NCBI GenBank assembly: GCA_023381355.1
Contig: JAMCUL010000008.1
Coordinates: forward strand, 45,841 to 109,840
DNA from: Thermoplasmatota archaeon
Lineage (GTDB): Archaea; Thermoplasmatota; Thermoplasmata; Thermoplasmatales; Thermoplasmataceae
DNA length: 64,000 nt
Reading direction: 5' to 3'
Of this stretch, positions 55,068 to 62,694 are shown in pieces. Both the position numbers and the translations under genes were made by a program. The notes beneath the pieces were generated by a model. That model was not told the DNA's origin, made no database searches, and worked only from the letters and a program-made list of their open reading frames with translations. The first letter of the stretch is position 1. Each line of letters starts with the position of its first letter.

Positions 55068-55724
55068 ATGGCGAAATGTGTTTCATGTGGAGCAGATATT
55101 CAGGACGAAGCATCCTTTTGCCCTCAGTGTGGGGCGGCTCAACCAGCAGGTCAAGTAAGTAACCAAAACTTAAAGCCTGTCGCAGGAGAGCACTTCAAGA
55201 CAATGGGAAGAATGGGTGTAATGAGCCATGGACTTGAATTGGTAATTGAAAACGAACAGGGAACTATTGGCTCCGTAAGTTTTAGTGGGGGATTAATGGG
55301 AACATTTGAGGCAAATTTTCAATTAAATGATCCTCAGGGAAGCGTCCTTTTAAGGACACAGCATAACAAGCCAAAAAAGATGATAAGCACTTTTAAGAAC
55401 TATTCCATAATAGATTCAAGTGGAAATGAAATTGGGCAGATGGATATTCACAACCGTAGGGCTGAAATTAGGACTCAAAAAGGTCAGAAGTACGAAGTCA
55501 CAGAAAACATAGGTGGCAGGGATATAAAGATATCAAGCAATGGAAATGTTGTTGGCGAGATCAAACATCATCTTGAGAGCAAATATTTTGAGGGAACAAT
55601 AACCGGGGATATTCAACCAGAGATATTTGTCACATATCTTCTGTACAGGACACTGGAACATGCAGTTACATCTGGTGACTTTATGGGTGGACAGGGCATG
55701 AATGGAGTCGGTTTCAGGCTCTGA
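55068..55724 (+). CDS. Zinc-ribbon plus LURP-one/scramblase-like beta protein
   Basis: The N-terminus is a zinc ribbon with two CxxC pairs (CVSCGADIQDEASFCPQCGA). After a linker, residues about 40-215 form repeated beta-strands (LELVIENEQGTIGSVSF; SIIDSSGNEIGQMDIHNRRAEI; DIKISSNGNVVGEIKHHLES) that resemble the tubby-like LURP-one/scramblase fold. Archaeal members of this group have no confirmed function; they may bind membrane or nucleic acid. It is monocistronic with a strong TATA-like ATATATACTGC near 55040, and has a 240-nt intergenic region upstream with no gene. Confidence 0.8.
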   Translation: MAKCVSCGADIQDEASFCPQCGAAQPAGQVSNQNLKPVAGEHFKTMGRMGVMSHGLELVIENEQGTIGSVSFSGGLMGTFEANFQLNDPQGSVLLRTQHNKPKKMISTFKNYSIIDSSGNEIGQMDIHNRRAEIRTQKGQKYEVTENIGGRDIKISSNGNVVGEIKHHLESKYFEGTITGDIQPEIFVTYLLYRTLEHAVTSGDFMGGQGMNGVGFRL

Positions 55725-55755
55725 CATTCCTGATCCAGTAAAATTAAGGAGGTAT

Positions 55756-56193
55756 TCAATCTCCCCACTCATAAAATATAATCTTAAAGGAGGGATTTTT
55801 TTCCTCCAGTATATCTTTCATCTTGTAAAAATCCTGAATGAACATTTTTTTTCTGAGTTCTGATATAATGGAGGAAGCGCTCTGAAGATCTCCTTCAAAT
55901 CGTTTTACAATTTCAAATGTTTCCACGACATCAGGAATTTGAATTTTTTCATAGCCCATCACAGCACAGTAAAAGCAGTATTTTGCAACCTGTCTCTCGT
56001 TGAAATACATCTTGTTTCCATCAATGACCAGGTTTACTCCTTCAGTCTCCCTGTATAGAAATATATCAGTTCCCACAGGCAGGGCTATTTCCCTGTATTC
56101 AGCCTTACTGTCAAGGTAATCTAAAGGGAAGACACCAAGTTTACATTCCCTGAGAATGCTCTCTGCACGCTGGATAATGAATGTATCATCCAT
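55756..56193 (-). CDS. Hypothetical protein, unknown function
   Basis: A 145-residue protein of mixed helix and strand, starting MDDTFIIQRAESILRECKLG and ending KNPSFKIIFYEWGD. It has four cysteines but in no metal-binding spacing, no membrane helix and no recognised domain. It is convergent with the zinc-ribbon gene (32 nt gap). An inverted repeat TAATGTA-8 nt-TACATTA (56197-56218) overlaps the presumed transcription start, so it may be regulated. Codon use looks like that of the neighbours. Confidence 0.65.
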   Translation of the reverse strand: MDDTFIIQRAESILRECKLGVFPLDYLDSKAEYREIALPVGTDIFLYRETEGVNLVIDGNKMYFNERQVAKYCFYCAVMGYEKIQIPDVVETFEIVKRFEGDLQSASSIISELRKKMFIQDFYKMKDILEEKNPSFKIIFYEWGD

Positions 56194-56196
56194 TGG

Positions 56197-56218
56197 TAAT
56201 GTAATGCTACCTACATTA
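56197..56218. promoter_or_regulatory. Inverted repeat upstream of hypothetical gene
   Basis: TAATGTA (56197-56203) and TACATTA (56212-56218) form a perfect 7-bp inverted repeat with an 8-nt spacer, 4 nt upstream of the ATG at 56193. It is a candidate operator. Confidence 0.4.
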
Positions 56219-56562
56219 AAGAGATATTTAATACCCCAACTCTACAAAATTTAATTCGAAGACATTAGATTTCCGGAAAGATCAGCAATCTTCCTTGAAA
56301 CAGGCACAATGGCCTGTCTGCATTCCCATTGGTTTACACCTTTAACTAACACCAGCCATTTTACATTAATCTTCTGTGGAAGTTAGGAAGTTATGCAAAA
56401 AAATTTACAGAATTTTGTAGAAAATAGATAAGATCTTTACTTTAAAAAGTAGATCTTTGATATATAAATGAAAGTCAGAAAACATACAAATACATGTAAA
56501 TATAACTCACTACAGAAATAGTGTTTTGTGATATTTGGCATAAAACCAAAACGTATATGGAA
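56219..56562. other. Intergenic stretch with hairpin, no confident gene
   Basis: This is an AT-rich stretch without a convincing gene. GATC-TT-TACTTT (56432-56443) pairs with AAAGTAGATC (56446-56455) in a hairpin with a two-base bulge, followed by TATATAAATG. A 17-codon frame after that ATG is too short to call. It forms the outer flank of the accessory segment to its right. Confidence 0.5.
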
Positions 56563-56579
56563 TGGGCCAGACCGGACTT
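56563..56579. repeat. Left copy of tRNA 3'-end-like direct repeat
   Basis: TGGGCCAGACCGGACTT repeats at 59545-59560 as TGGGCCCGACCGGATT with the same orientation (14 of 16 bases agree). On the minus strand both read like the 3' end of a tRNA (TCCGGTC-x-GGCCCA with a terminal A). They bracket a 3.0-kb segment with an exporter, its regulator and two small genes, and may be remnants of an attachment site. Confidence 0.4.
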
Positions 56580-56655
56580 CATTATAGGTGTAACCAAGTC
56601 CAATATGTAATGTGTAAACCCGAATGCATTAGCTACAGCAAAACACCAGTTATGT

Positions 56656-58185
56656 CTATGGTTGCTGGGTTTTATCTTTAAATTCGCGAGACGTGTGTGG
56701 AAGACGACCATAGATGAAGAATGCCGAAATTATAGTGAATAAGGACAGAATGAACAAAATGATGAAAGATTCCTGTATGGCAGAAGACATAGCTATGGCA
56801 TTAATTCCATATTTGCCCGGATTCGTAGAAGTCACATGGCTCATCAAGTCTAATTCTTTATATCTGGAATAGATGAATGCCGTCAGGATAGAGAGTATAA
56901 TGCTTCCTCCAATATTGCCCATAAATTGCACAATAGAACTTGACGCTCCAATATCTCTCGGTTCTGCTGAGTATTGCGCAGAAAGAGTCGTGGCCGCCAT
57001 TGTAAAACCAACGCCAAAGCCTATCGGTATCAGCCCCTCCACCAAGCCTAAGACAGGGAACGGCCCCCAAAATATGTAAGGTTGTGTACTCGGTGATATT
57101 GTCAGAAGTGGAAGAAAACCAAGTGCCATGCAAATCGTTCCTATGATGCAAAAAAACCTGTAGGATAGCTTTGGCAATAAAACCCCTCCGAGTATTGACC
57201 CTATCACCATAGGAACGACGAAACCATACAGAACGTTCCTGAGCATATCTGCTGTTCCGAAAAGAACCTCCGTTACAAATATGGCGATGAATGTACTAAG
57301 GGAAAAAAGAATCCCGCCACGAAAGAAACTAAGAAAACTGTCAGAAATTATTGTTTTATGCCTAAACATTCTGAGAGGTATTACAGGCTCTTCGGCAATA
57401 TGCATTTCAACCAGCAAGAAAAAGGCCAATAGCATCACGGCGGATGCAAAAAAGGCAACAGTCCATGGGTTTCTCAGAGACCATCCAGAATATGCAATTT
57501 CTATTAAGGGGAATGTCAGAAGTGATACCCATGAGGCAAGAAGAATGGAGCCTAAATAATCAAACTTACCACGCAAAACTGGTCTTAGTGGACTCAGTAA
57601 AAACCATACAAGAATGAAGGAGACTATGCCGAACGGGATATTCACGTAAAAAACCCATCTCCAGCTTGTTGCATCAACGATGAATGCTCCAATTTCAGGA
57701 CCAACCACAATGGCAATCCCAATGAAACTGGTTACTGCGCCTGTCAATTTAGCACGCGCAGCTGGTGGGAGAACTACTGCTATCACAGCAAGTCCCACAG
57801 GTAGAAACCCCCCACTTCCAAGCCCCTGAACTGCCCTGAACGCAATCAATTCTGGTAGATTCAGGCTTAATCCCGCCAGGATTGAACCTGTGATGAAGAT
57901 TGCTAATGTTAGCAGAAGAATTATTCTCTTACTGAAGTGGTCAGAAAGCTTCCCGAATATGACCATCCCGACCGCGGATGAAGTAATATAAGCACCAATC
58001 AGGAGTGCAAGACCGTTGGGCTGGTGCAAGGCGCCAACTATGGCTGGCATTGCAGTCGTCACAATAAGATTGTCGAGAGCGCCCATGAGCACACCCATTA
58101 CAATTCCAACCATTATTAGATATGGGTGATTTGTTGGTTGCACTCTTTCATTAATTATGCTACCTTGACTCTCGTCAGAAGACAC
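56656..58185 (-). CDS. MFS drug exporter (DHA2/EmrB-QacA type)
   Basis: The 509-residue protein has 14 predicted helices. The first loop holds a motif A variant (GKLSDHFSKRII) and helix 5 the exporter motif C-like VGPEIGAFIVD; the segment AVQGLGSGGFLPVGLAVIAVV is typical of 14-helix DHA2 exporters. It would expel toxic compounds by proton exchange, which a steep pH gradient makes efficient. Its ATG lies directly after the MarR stop (58186), so the pair forms one operon with local control. Codon use and AT content are like nearby accessory genes. Confidence 0.93.
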   Translation of the reverse strand: MSSDESQGSIINERVQPTNHPYLIMVGIVMGVLMGALDNLIVTTAMPAIVGALHQPNGLALLIGAYITSSAVGMVIFGKLSDHFSKRIILLLTLAIFITGSILAGLSLNLPELIAFRAVQGLGSGGFLPVGLAVIAVVLPPAARAKLTGAVTSFIGIAIVVGPEIGAFIVDATSWRWVFYVNIPFGIVSFILVWFLLSPLRPVLRGKFDYLGSILLASWVSLLTFPLIEIAYSGWSLRNPWTVAFFASAVMLLAFFLLVEMHIAEEPVIPLRMFRHKTIISDSFLSFFRGGILFSLSTFIAIFVTEVLFGTADMLRNVLYGFVVPMVIGSILGGVLLPKLSYRFFCIIGTICMALGFLPLLTISPSTQPYIFWGPFPVLGLVEGLIPIGFGVGFTMAATTLSAQYSAEPRDIGASSSIVQFMGNIGGSIILSILTAFIYSRYKELDLMSHVTSTNPGKYGINAIAMSSAIQESFIILFILSLFTIISAFFIYGRLPHTSREFKDKTQQP

Positions 58186-58668
58186 TTATTCACCATCCGT
58201 TTCCTCCATAGTACTTAGAACTTTTACCATAGTTGTTATAATTTTAGAGAATGCACTCATATCTTCAATATTGAGTGACTTCTCAAGTTTCTCTGTCATT
58301 GACTGTTGCATTTTCTGAAACTTCATGAGCCTCTCTTTTCCATTCTCAGAGATTGATATTTCAACTCTCCTCCTATCTTCGTTGCTTCTGATCCTATAGA
58401 TATAATCTAAAGCGCTCAATCCGTCTAATAAATCAGTGATACTCGGAAGTGTCGTTCCTGAATAGGTAGATATCTCCTTGGGAGAAATTCCTTTTCGTGT
58501 CGATATCACTTGCAATGCCCAGGCCTGCGGTAATGTAAGGTGTGCCCTTTTCGAATTCAATCTTGAAATCTTCGTGAATTTTGATATCAGCGTTCCAAAA
58601 TCCGTCCAGACATCCCCAAGATTTTCAACTGCGTGGTTAGATATTTTATCCGGCACCTTTCTAGACAT
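58186..58668 (-). CDS. MarR-family transcriptional regulator
   Basis: The 160-residue winged-helix protein has the MarR pattern: LTLPQAWALQVISTRKGISP, then KEISTYSGTTLPSITDLLDG as recognition helix region, and YRIRSNEDRRRVEISISENG as wing. MarR dimers usually repress an adjacent exporter until a ligand binds. The exporter gene starts at the stop codon of this gene. Two perfect TTAGG-3 nt-CCTAA sites cover the start region, so autoregulation is likely. Confidence 0.94.
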   Translation of the reverse strand: MSRKVPDKISNHAVENLGDVWTDFGTLISKFTKISRLNSKRAHLTLPQAWALQVISTRKGISPKEISTYSGTTLPSITDLLDGLSALDYIYRIRSNEDRRRVEISISENGKERLMKFQKMQQSMTEKLEKSLNIEDMSAFSKIITTMVKVLSTMEETDGE

Positions 58669-58669
58669 A

Positions 58670-58698
58670 TTAGGTTTCCTAATAGTTAGGTTACCTAA
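58670..58698. promoter_or_regulatory. Tandem MarR operators
   Basis: TTAGG-TTT-CCTAA (58670-58682) and TTAGG-TTA-CCTAA (58686-58698) are two perfect palindromes whose centres are 16 bp apart. They sit between the start codon (58668) and a TATA-like AAATATATT (58697-58706), where bound repressor would block transcription. Confidence 0.75.
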
Positions 58699-58794
58699 AT
58701 ATATTTCTATTTATGACAAACCTTATTTTTAAGAAGAATCGTGAAAACGAAACTGAACATCATTTTCTTCTTGTTTTCAAGAACGACCGGGTAT

Positions 58795-59154
58795 TCAGAT
58801 CCTCATAGTATCAGTTCTGAAGTCCAGTTTCAATCCAATCATTTGAAGTATTTCCACTCCAATTATGGCTGGAAAATCCATATTTTCGAGAATTATGAAT
58901 TCCGGTTCAGAAACTATAATCCCATTCAGTTTTAGATACTCGAATGTCAACGAACCATGTAATTCCTTGGACGATGACCCTGGAATAGAAACAGGAATTT
59001 CACCGTAAGACATAAATCCAAGTCGTTCTGGTCTAATTCCATTGGGTAATACAGCATTTATGTAGTTACCTTCCGCTCCAGAATCTATCAATGCGGAGAA
59101 TTTGGCACTCTTGCTTGTGCCCTTTACTTCAATCTGTTCGATGATCAATCCCAT
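58795..59154 (-). CDS. Retropepsin-like aspartic protease (clan AA)
   Basis: The 119-residue protein has the hallmark active-site triad in ALIDSGAEGNYI (Asp24) and the second clan AA motif near the end, PAIIGVEILQMIGLKLDF, in the same relation as retroviral proteases, which act as dimers. No membrane segment is present. Single-domain members occur in bacteria and archaea but their substrates are unknown. It is 14 nt downstream of the small gene at 59169 on the same strand, so they likely share a message. Confidence 0.85.
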   Translation of the reverse strand: MGLIIEQIEVKGTSKSAKFSALIDSGAEGNYINAVLPNGIRPERLGFMSYGEIPVSIPGSSSKELHGSLTFEYLKLNGIIVSEPEFIILENMDFPAIIGVEILQMIGLKLDFRTDTMRI

Positions 59155-59168
59155 GTGAAAGAGTGTCC

Positions 59169-59420
59169 TTATGTCGGGTTCTCTTTGAATGCCTCAACCT
59201 TTCTGGTAGAATCATTTATCACCAATGCGGCAATAATACCTGTTTTTTGCTTTTTATCCCCAACTTCTATGTCTCTTGAATAGACAACGACGATGTCCCA
59301 ATAGCCCTGATAGAATTTTGCAGATGCAATCCTAGCTGGTCCTTCTATACCCAAATCTTTAAGGTGTTTTTCGACAACAAGTCTCACATCTTTAATGTCC
59401 ATCTGGACTTCTTGATCCAT
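59169..59420 (-). CDS. Small conserved-looking protein, unknown
   Basis: The 83-residue protein begins MDQEVQMDIKDVRLVVEKHL and contains a beta stretch YWDIVVVYSRDIEVGDKK, then GIIAALVINDSTRKVEAF. It has the alpha-beta feel of a cystatin-like or PepSY-like fold, but no motif is certain. It precedes the retropepsin-like gene by 14 nt and probably shares its transcript, so one may be a partner or substrate of the other. The upstream flank leads to the IS element. Confidence 0.65.
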   Translation of the reverse strand: MDQEVQMDIKDVRLVVEKHLKDLGIEGPARIASAKFYQGYWDIVVVYSRDIEVGDKKQKTGIIAALVINDSTRKVEAFKENPT

Positions 59421-59544
59421 AGTGTATACATTATGGTGTCTTTAATAAACATTGTTTTGGATGTTGGATTCCCGTCATTAGATTTTCTCCCGAAAATGCA
59501 ATGTAAGAGCAAAGTTTTAAGTTTTGAGAGATATATTATATTTA

Positions 59545-59560
59545 TGGGCCCGACCGGATT
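59545..59560. repeat. Right copy of tRNA 3'-end-like direct repeat
   Basis: TGGGCCCGACCGGATT matches the copy at 56563 (14 of 16). It ends directly at the candidate left end of the IS110 element. On the minus strand it reads AATCCGGTCGGGCCCA, like the T-stem and acceptor end of a tRNA, but the rest of a tRNA is absent. Confidence 0.4.
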
Positions 59561-59599
59561 AATACCTAATTGGGTATAGGTTAGTAAGTTTTATTAACA

Positions 59600-59798
59600 A
59601 ATTAACGCTTTCCATGTATAGTTGGAAAGCACAGGCATTTTGATCTACTATTATGAAAGAAGTTTTTTGATCGTACTCCATAACTTGTGGAGTACGAGTC
59701 CAGGGAAGGCTGCCGATTTGGTCTTTGAGTCCTGAACTCGTGTAAAAGGTTGGCAGCTTACGGATCGATACCATGCCTCGAAAGAGACGAATAGTAGA
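59600..59798 (+). ncRNA. Candidate bridge RNA of IS110 element
   Basis: The noncoding left part of the element is highly structured. Hairpin 1 is GCTTTCCA/TGGAAAGC (59607-59630, 8-bp stem, 8-nt loop). Hairpin 2 is CGTACTCCA/TGGAGTACG (59672-59696, 9-bp stem, 7-nt loop). A third stem pairs GCTGCC (59709-59714) with GGCAGC (59752-59757) around a 37-nt internal loop, in which GAGT/ACTC forms a small hairpin. IS110-type recombinases are guided by such RNA, with two loops that pair with target and donor. Exact 5' and 3' ends and loop guides are not determined here. Confidence 0.65.
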
Positions 59799-60992
59799 GT
59801 GTTTACCGGCCACATATTTCCCGGAATTACCATAGGAGGTAACAGAATCTATATAGGGATAGACGCACATAAACTTAGCGAATCCGTATGTGTTACGGAT
59901 AAGGTTGGAACTATACTGGAAGAGTACAAAATGGACAACAGTGAAGAGAACTGGAATAAGTTCATGAAGAAATACAGTAAAGATGATGCAGAGATTGCCG
60001 TTGAATCATCAACATCAGGAAAGTATGTTGCCCATCTGTTGAGGGATAATGGATTCCATCTGCACCTTGCAAACCCAAAGGAGTTGAAGCCAGTATTCAA
60101 ATCAAACAAGAAGACGGATAAGAATGATGCAAGGATTCTTGCAAGGCTTCTCCGTACGGGTGATCTTCCTGAATCATACCTTCCCACAAAGGAGGTTGAT
60201 GAACTGAGAACAGCCGTAAGATACAGGAGGTCTCTTGGAGAGGAGATCACCTCCATAAAGAATAAGGTCCATGCTCTCCTTGCAATTCATGGCATCAGCA
60301 TAGAGGCTTCAGACATTTTCGGAAAGAGATCACTGGGCAAAATACTTGCCTCTTCGGACGGGCTTCCGGAAACAGACAGCATCATACTGACAGATCTGAT
60401 CTCCAGGTTCAGTGATCTGTCACTGAGGATAGAAAAGATGCAGGATAAGCTTGCATCCATGGGAAATGGCATTGAAGAGGTGAAAACACTCATGACAATA
60501 CCAGGGATAGATTACTACAGTGCAATAGCAATATACTCTGAAATAGGAGACATAAAACGTTTTCCTGACACGGATCATCTATCTTCATATGCAGGCCTTG
60601 TTCCTCGTGTGGATCAAAGTGGAGAAACTGCAATTTATGGGCACATAACAAAATCCGGTCCATCTGTATTGAGATATTTCATTGTGAATTCGGTACATAC
60701 ACTGATCAAGCTATCGCCAACATTCAAGAGAGTATACAGAAAGATGAAGAAGAGGATCGGAAGGAACAGATCAATTATAGCAGTGGCAAGGAAACTTGCC
60801 ATTGTCATATATAACATGCTTGAAAAGAAGAAAGGATTCGTGGAGGAACATGCTTTTAAAACATTAAAGGAGAAGAAGCTGAAGAACATGGCAGCAAGAT
60901 CTGCAATATCTCATGGATTCAGCAGGGAAGACATGGAAAATGTAATTAAGGATATTGGAATTCATTCAAAGTCAACAAGACTTCTTTCATGA
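59799..60992 (+). CDS. IS110-family transposase/recombinase
   Basis: The 397-residue protein has an N-terminal DEDD nuclease domain (YIGIDAHKLS, IAVESSTSGKY, KTDKNDARILARLL) and a C-terminal Transposase_20 domain (TLMTIPGIDYYSAIAIYSEIG, followed by the region with the catalytic serine near FPDTDHLSSYAGLVP and SGP). It catalyses RNA-guided recombination of the element. The GTG at 59799 is the first start in frame, but a perfect GGAGGT at 59835-59840 is followed by AACAGA and ATC, with no ATG, GTG or TTG. The reading frame is otherwise intact. Confidence 0.93.
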   Translation: MFTGHIFPGITIGGNRIYIGIDAHKLSESVCVTDKVGTILEEYKMDNSEENWNKFMKKYSKDDAEIAVESSTSGKYVAHLLRDNGFHLHLANPKELKPVFKSNKKTDKNDARILARLLRTGDLPESYLPTKEVDELRTAVRYRRSLGEEITSIKNKVHALLAIHGISIEASDIFGKRSLGKILASSDGLPETDSIILTDLISRFSDLSLRIEKMQDKLASMGNGIEEVKTLMTIPGIDYYSAIAIYSEIGDIKRFPDTDHLSSYAGLVPRVDQSGETAIYGHITKSGPSVLRYFIVNSVHTLIKLSPTFKRVYRKMKKRIGRNRSIIAVARKLAIVIYNMLEKKKGFVEEHAFKTLKEKKLKNMAARSAISHGFSREDMENVIKDIGIHSKSTRLLS

Positions 60993-61055
60993 CACCTTTT
61001 AAGCGAATACTATGAATAAACTTAACTCGTTTGTTTGATACAGTAACAATACCTA

Positions 61056-61834
61056 TTTATGACTGAACTTTGAGTTTCTATACTTCAAAAAGTTATATAC
61101 CCTTAAAGCTTTTCCAAGTTTTTCATCACAAGTTATTTTTGGTACTTGTTTACCTCAGCCAAATCCGCACAGTTCTCTCCTCAATATTTTATCCAAGGAC
61201 AAAAAAAACGCTAAATGAACCAGCAGATTGTGAAGGGAATTATAGAGCAAAAATACAAAAAATGGGACCGGTGCCCTGTACCGGTCAGCGCTAAATGGAA
61301 AGGCTCAACTTTTCTCAGTTGCGAAGTCTCTTCGAGTGGATCTCTCTATGATCGGAATCTGGGGATACCTTCTTTCGTCTGGTATTTCAGGTACGAGAAG
61401 CATGCGCTGTATGATTTTACCATGCAACCCCTTCACCCCCTGAAATGAAGTAGCAAAAACCCTTTTCTGACCTGACATGAAGTGGCAGGACGTCATTTTC
61501 TCAAGCCGTCCCGATATCTTTCCAGGGCTCCGGGAAATTTATACACCTTGAGGGTTCTTTCCTAATGAATTTGAGGGGTTTTGCTCAATTCCCGCCGATG
61601 TCTGTGACCTTCCCCGACGGAGGTTCGTCTCCACAGGCTCTTCCTTTCATTCAGATAAAGGCCGAGTTCCGTTTCAGGATATATGTAAACGTGGGACAGC
61701 ACCATGAAATACGGAGGCATAGGACTGGAACCCCTGACCCTTATCATCTCGGCATAACTCATATACGGATCGTTCCCATAAGCCCCCCGCTGAACACATA
61801 TACGGGTCATCGTTGTGAAAGTTGGTATTTTCTA
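61056..61834. other. Decayed or noncoding stretch right of the IS element
   Basis: No confident gene is seen. GACCGGT-7 nt-ACCGGTC (61266-61286) is a perfect inverted repeat. On the minus strand a frame at 61562-61810 (MTRICVQRGAYGNDPYMSYA...) and another at 61305-61496 in a different frame have protein-like composition and could be fragments of one frameshifted gene, possibly from a mobile element, but I cannot identify it. Short plus-strand frames in the same place look like shadows. Confidence 0.35.
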
Positions 61835-62272
61835 TTATGACGGGGTGGCTGTAATAGTTACCTGAAGGGTGTTAACTATACTTACAGTGTCTGATGTAAT
61901 AAAGTTGCCATCATATATGACTAAATAGTAGTTTCCAGTCACGAGGAAACCGGATAAAGTTGCTCCACCATTATCACCTGAATAATAGACTCCATTAGAT
62001 ATTGTAGCATGATTCTGTGTGAACGCCCCGTATTCTGTACTTGTCAATATGCCTACTTCTACATTATTATTTGAGGTGTAGGAACCACCCATATACGCAT
62101 AAGTTGAATTGGAAGGGACATTGAATTCAAGGTAAATCCATTGACCAGCACCAAGAGACTGTACAGTTCCAGACTGTAACAATGTTTCAGTATATGTTAC
62201 ACTACTTGGCGAGGGAGGTGATATTACCACAAAACTTCCATTTATCGCAGGATAGATAACAAATAATCCCAC
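61835..62272 (-). CDS. Surface/secreted protein, N-terminus apparently damaged
   Basis: The exposed part is a beta-rich domain of about 135 residues with Ser, Thr, Asn and Gly repeats (SGTVQSLGAGQWIYLEFNVP; SGDNGGATLSGFLVTGNYYL), ending at ITATPS. The same frame runs upstream to 62359 and encodes a basic stretch and a clear membrane helix (IIGAVAGIIVVILVGLFVIY), but no ATG, GTG or TTG precedes that helix before a stop at 62360-62362. Either translation starts at the GTG at 62272 inside the helix, or the true 5' end (perhaps with a zinc ribbon, as in relatives) was lost by a frameshift. Confidence 0.55.
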   Translation of the reverse strand: MGLFVIYPAINGSFVVISPPSPSSVTYTETLLQSGTVQSLGAGQWIYLEFNVPSNSTYAYMGGSYTSNNNVEVGILTSTEYGAFTQNHATISNGVYYSGDNGGATLSGFLVTGNYYLVIYDGNFITSDTVSIVNTLQVTITATPS

Positions 62273-62483
62273 CAGAATAACTACTATAATTCCGGCAACT
62301 GCACCTATTATTTTTGCCTTAGACTTTCCTTTAGTTGCTTGAGGTTGAATCGATCCGAATTACATAATAACAATATCATGCATCTATATATAACTACTTT
62401 GCAACTGTGCCTATGCTAACACAGAATCCAATCGTTCCCATGGTTTAGAGAAGTATTATTATCTGCAGACGAGATGATTATTC

Positions 62484-62633
62484 ATGGCCAAGAAAGAGAT
62501 CGAATTTAAGTTTGAAAGAGGCACGAAGAACACCTACAGGTTCCAAGAGGCGGGAGATAACCCGATTATTGGAACTCTTTATGTGAAAAAACTGTCTTCG
62601 AGAAAGAACTTTACTCGAGTATTACGTGCTTAA
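62484..62633 (+). CDS. Small basic protein (49 aa), unknown
   Basis: The frame begins MAKKEIEFKFERGTKNTYRF and ends SSRKNFTRVLRA. It alternates charged and hydrophobic residues like a small beta-sheet protein (NPIIGTLYVKKL). The ATG is preceded by GAGATGATTATTC, a possible ribosome site. It is 61 nt upstream of the next small gene. It fits the style of small archaeal proteins, but no family is certain. Confidence 0.55.
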   Translation: MAKKEIEFKFERGTKNTYRFQEAGDNPIIGTLYVKKLSSRKNFTRVLRA

Positions 62634-62694
62634 TTCAAATTAGGTTTCATAGCACCGAAGGAATTATTAAATACAAAAAGGCTTTTATTTAATT

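Larger units (their letters stand above)
59561..61055 (+). mobile_element. IS110-family insertion sequence, candidate extent
   Basis: The element holds one transposase gene and a 5' noncoding region with strong hairpins. AATACCTA occurs at 59561-59568 and again at 61048-61055, so both candidate ends share this 8-mer, 1.49 kb apart, a normal IS110 length. IS110 elements lack terminal inverted repeats, so ends can only be proposed. The candidate left end abuts the tRNA-like repeat, which suggests insertion at or beside an attachment-like site. Confidence 0.65.

Noticed and set aside
56475..56711. 78-codon minus-strand frame overlapping the MFS gene end
   Set aside because: It overlaps the conserved end of the exporter and part of the tRNA-like repeat; composition is not protein-like.
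61715..61750. tRNA T-arm-like GGGGTTCCAGTCCT on the minus strand
   Set aside because: The T-loop lacks the required purine, the stem pairs poorly and no D-arm, anticodon arm or acceptor match could be built.
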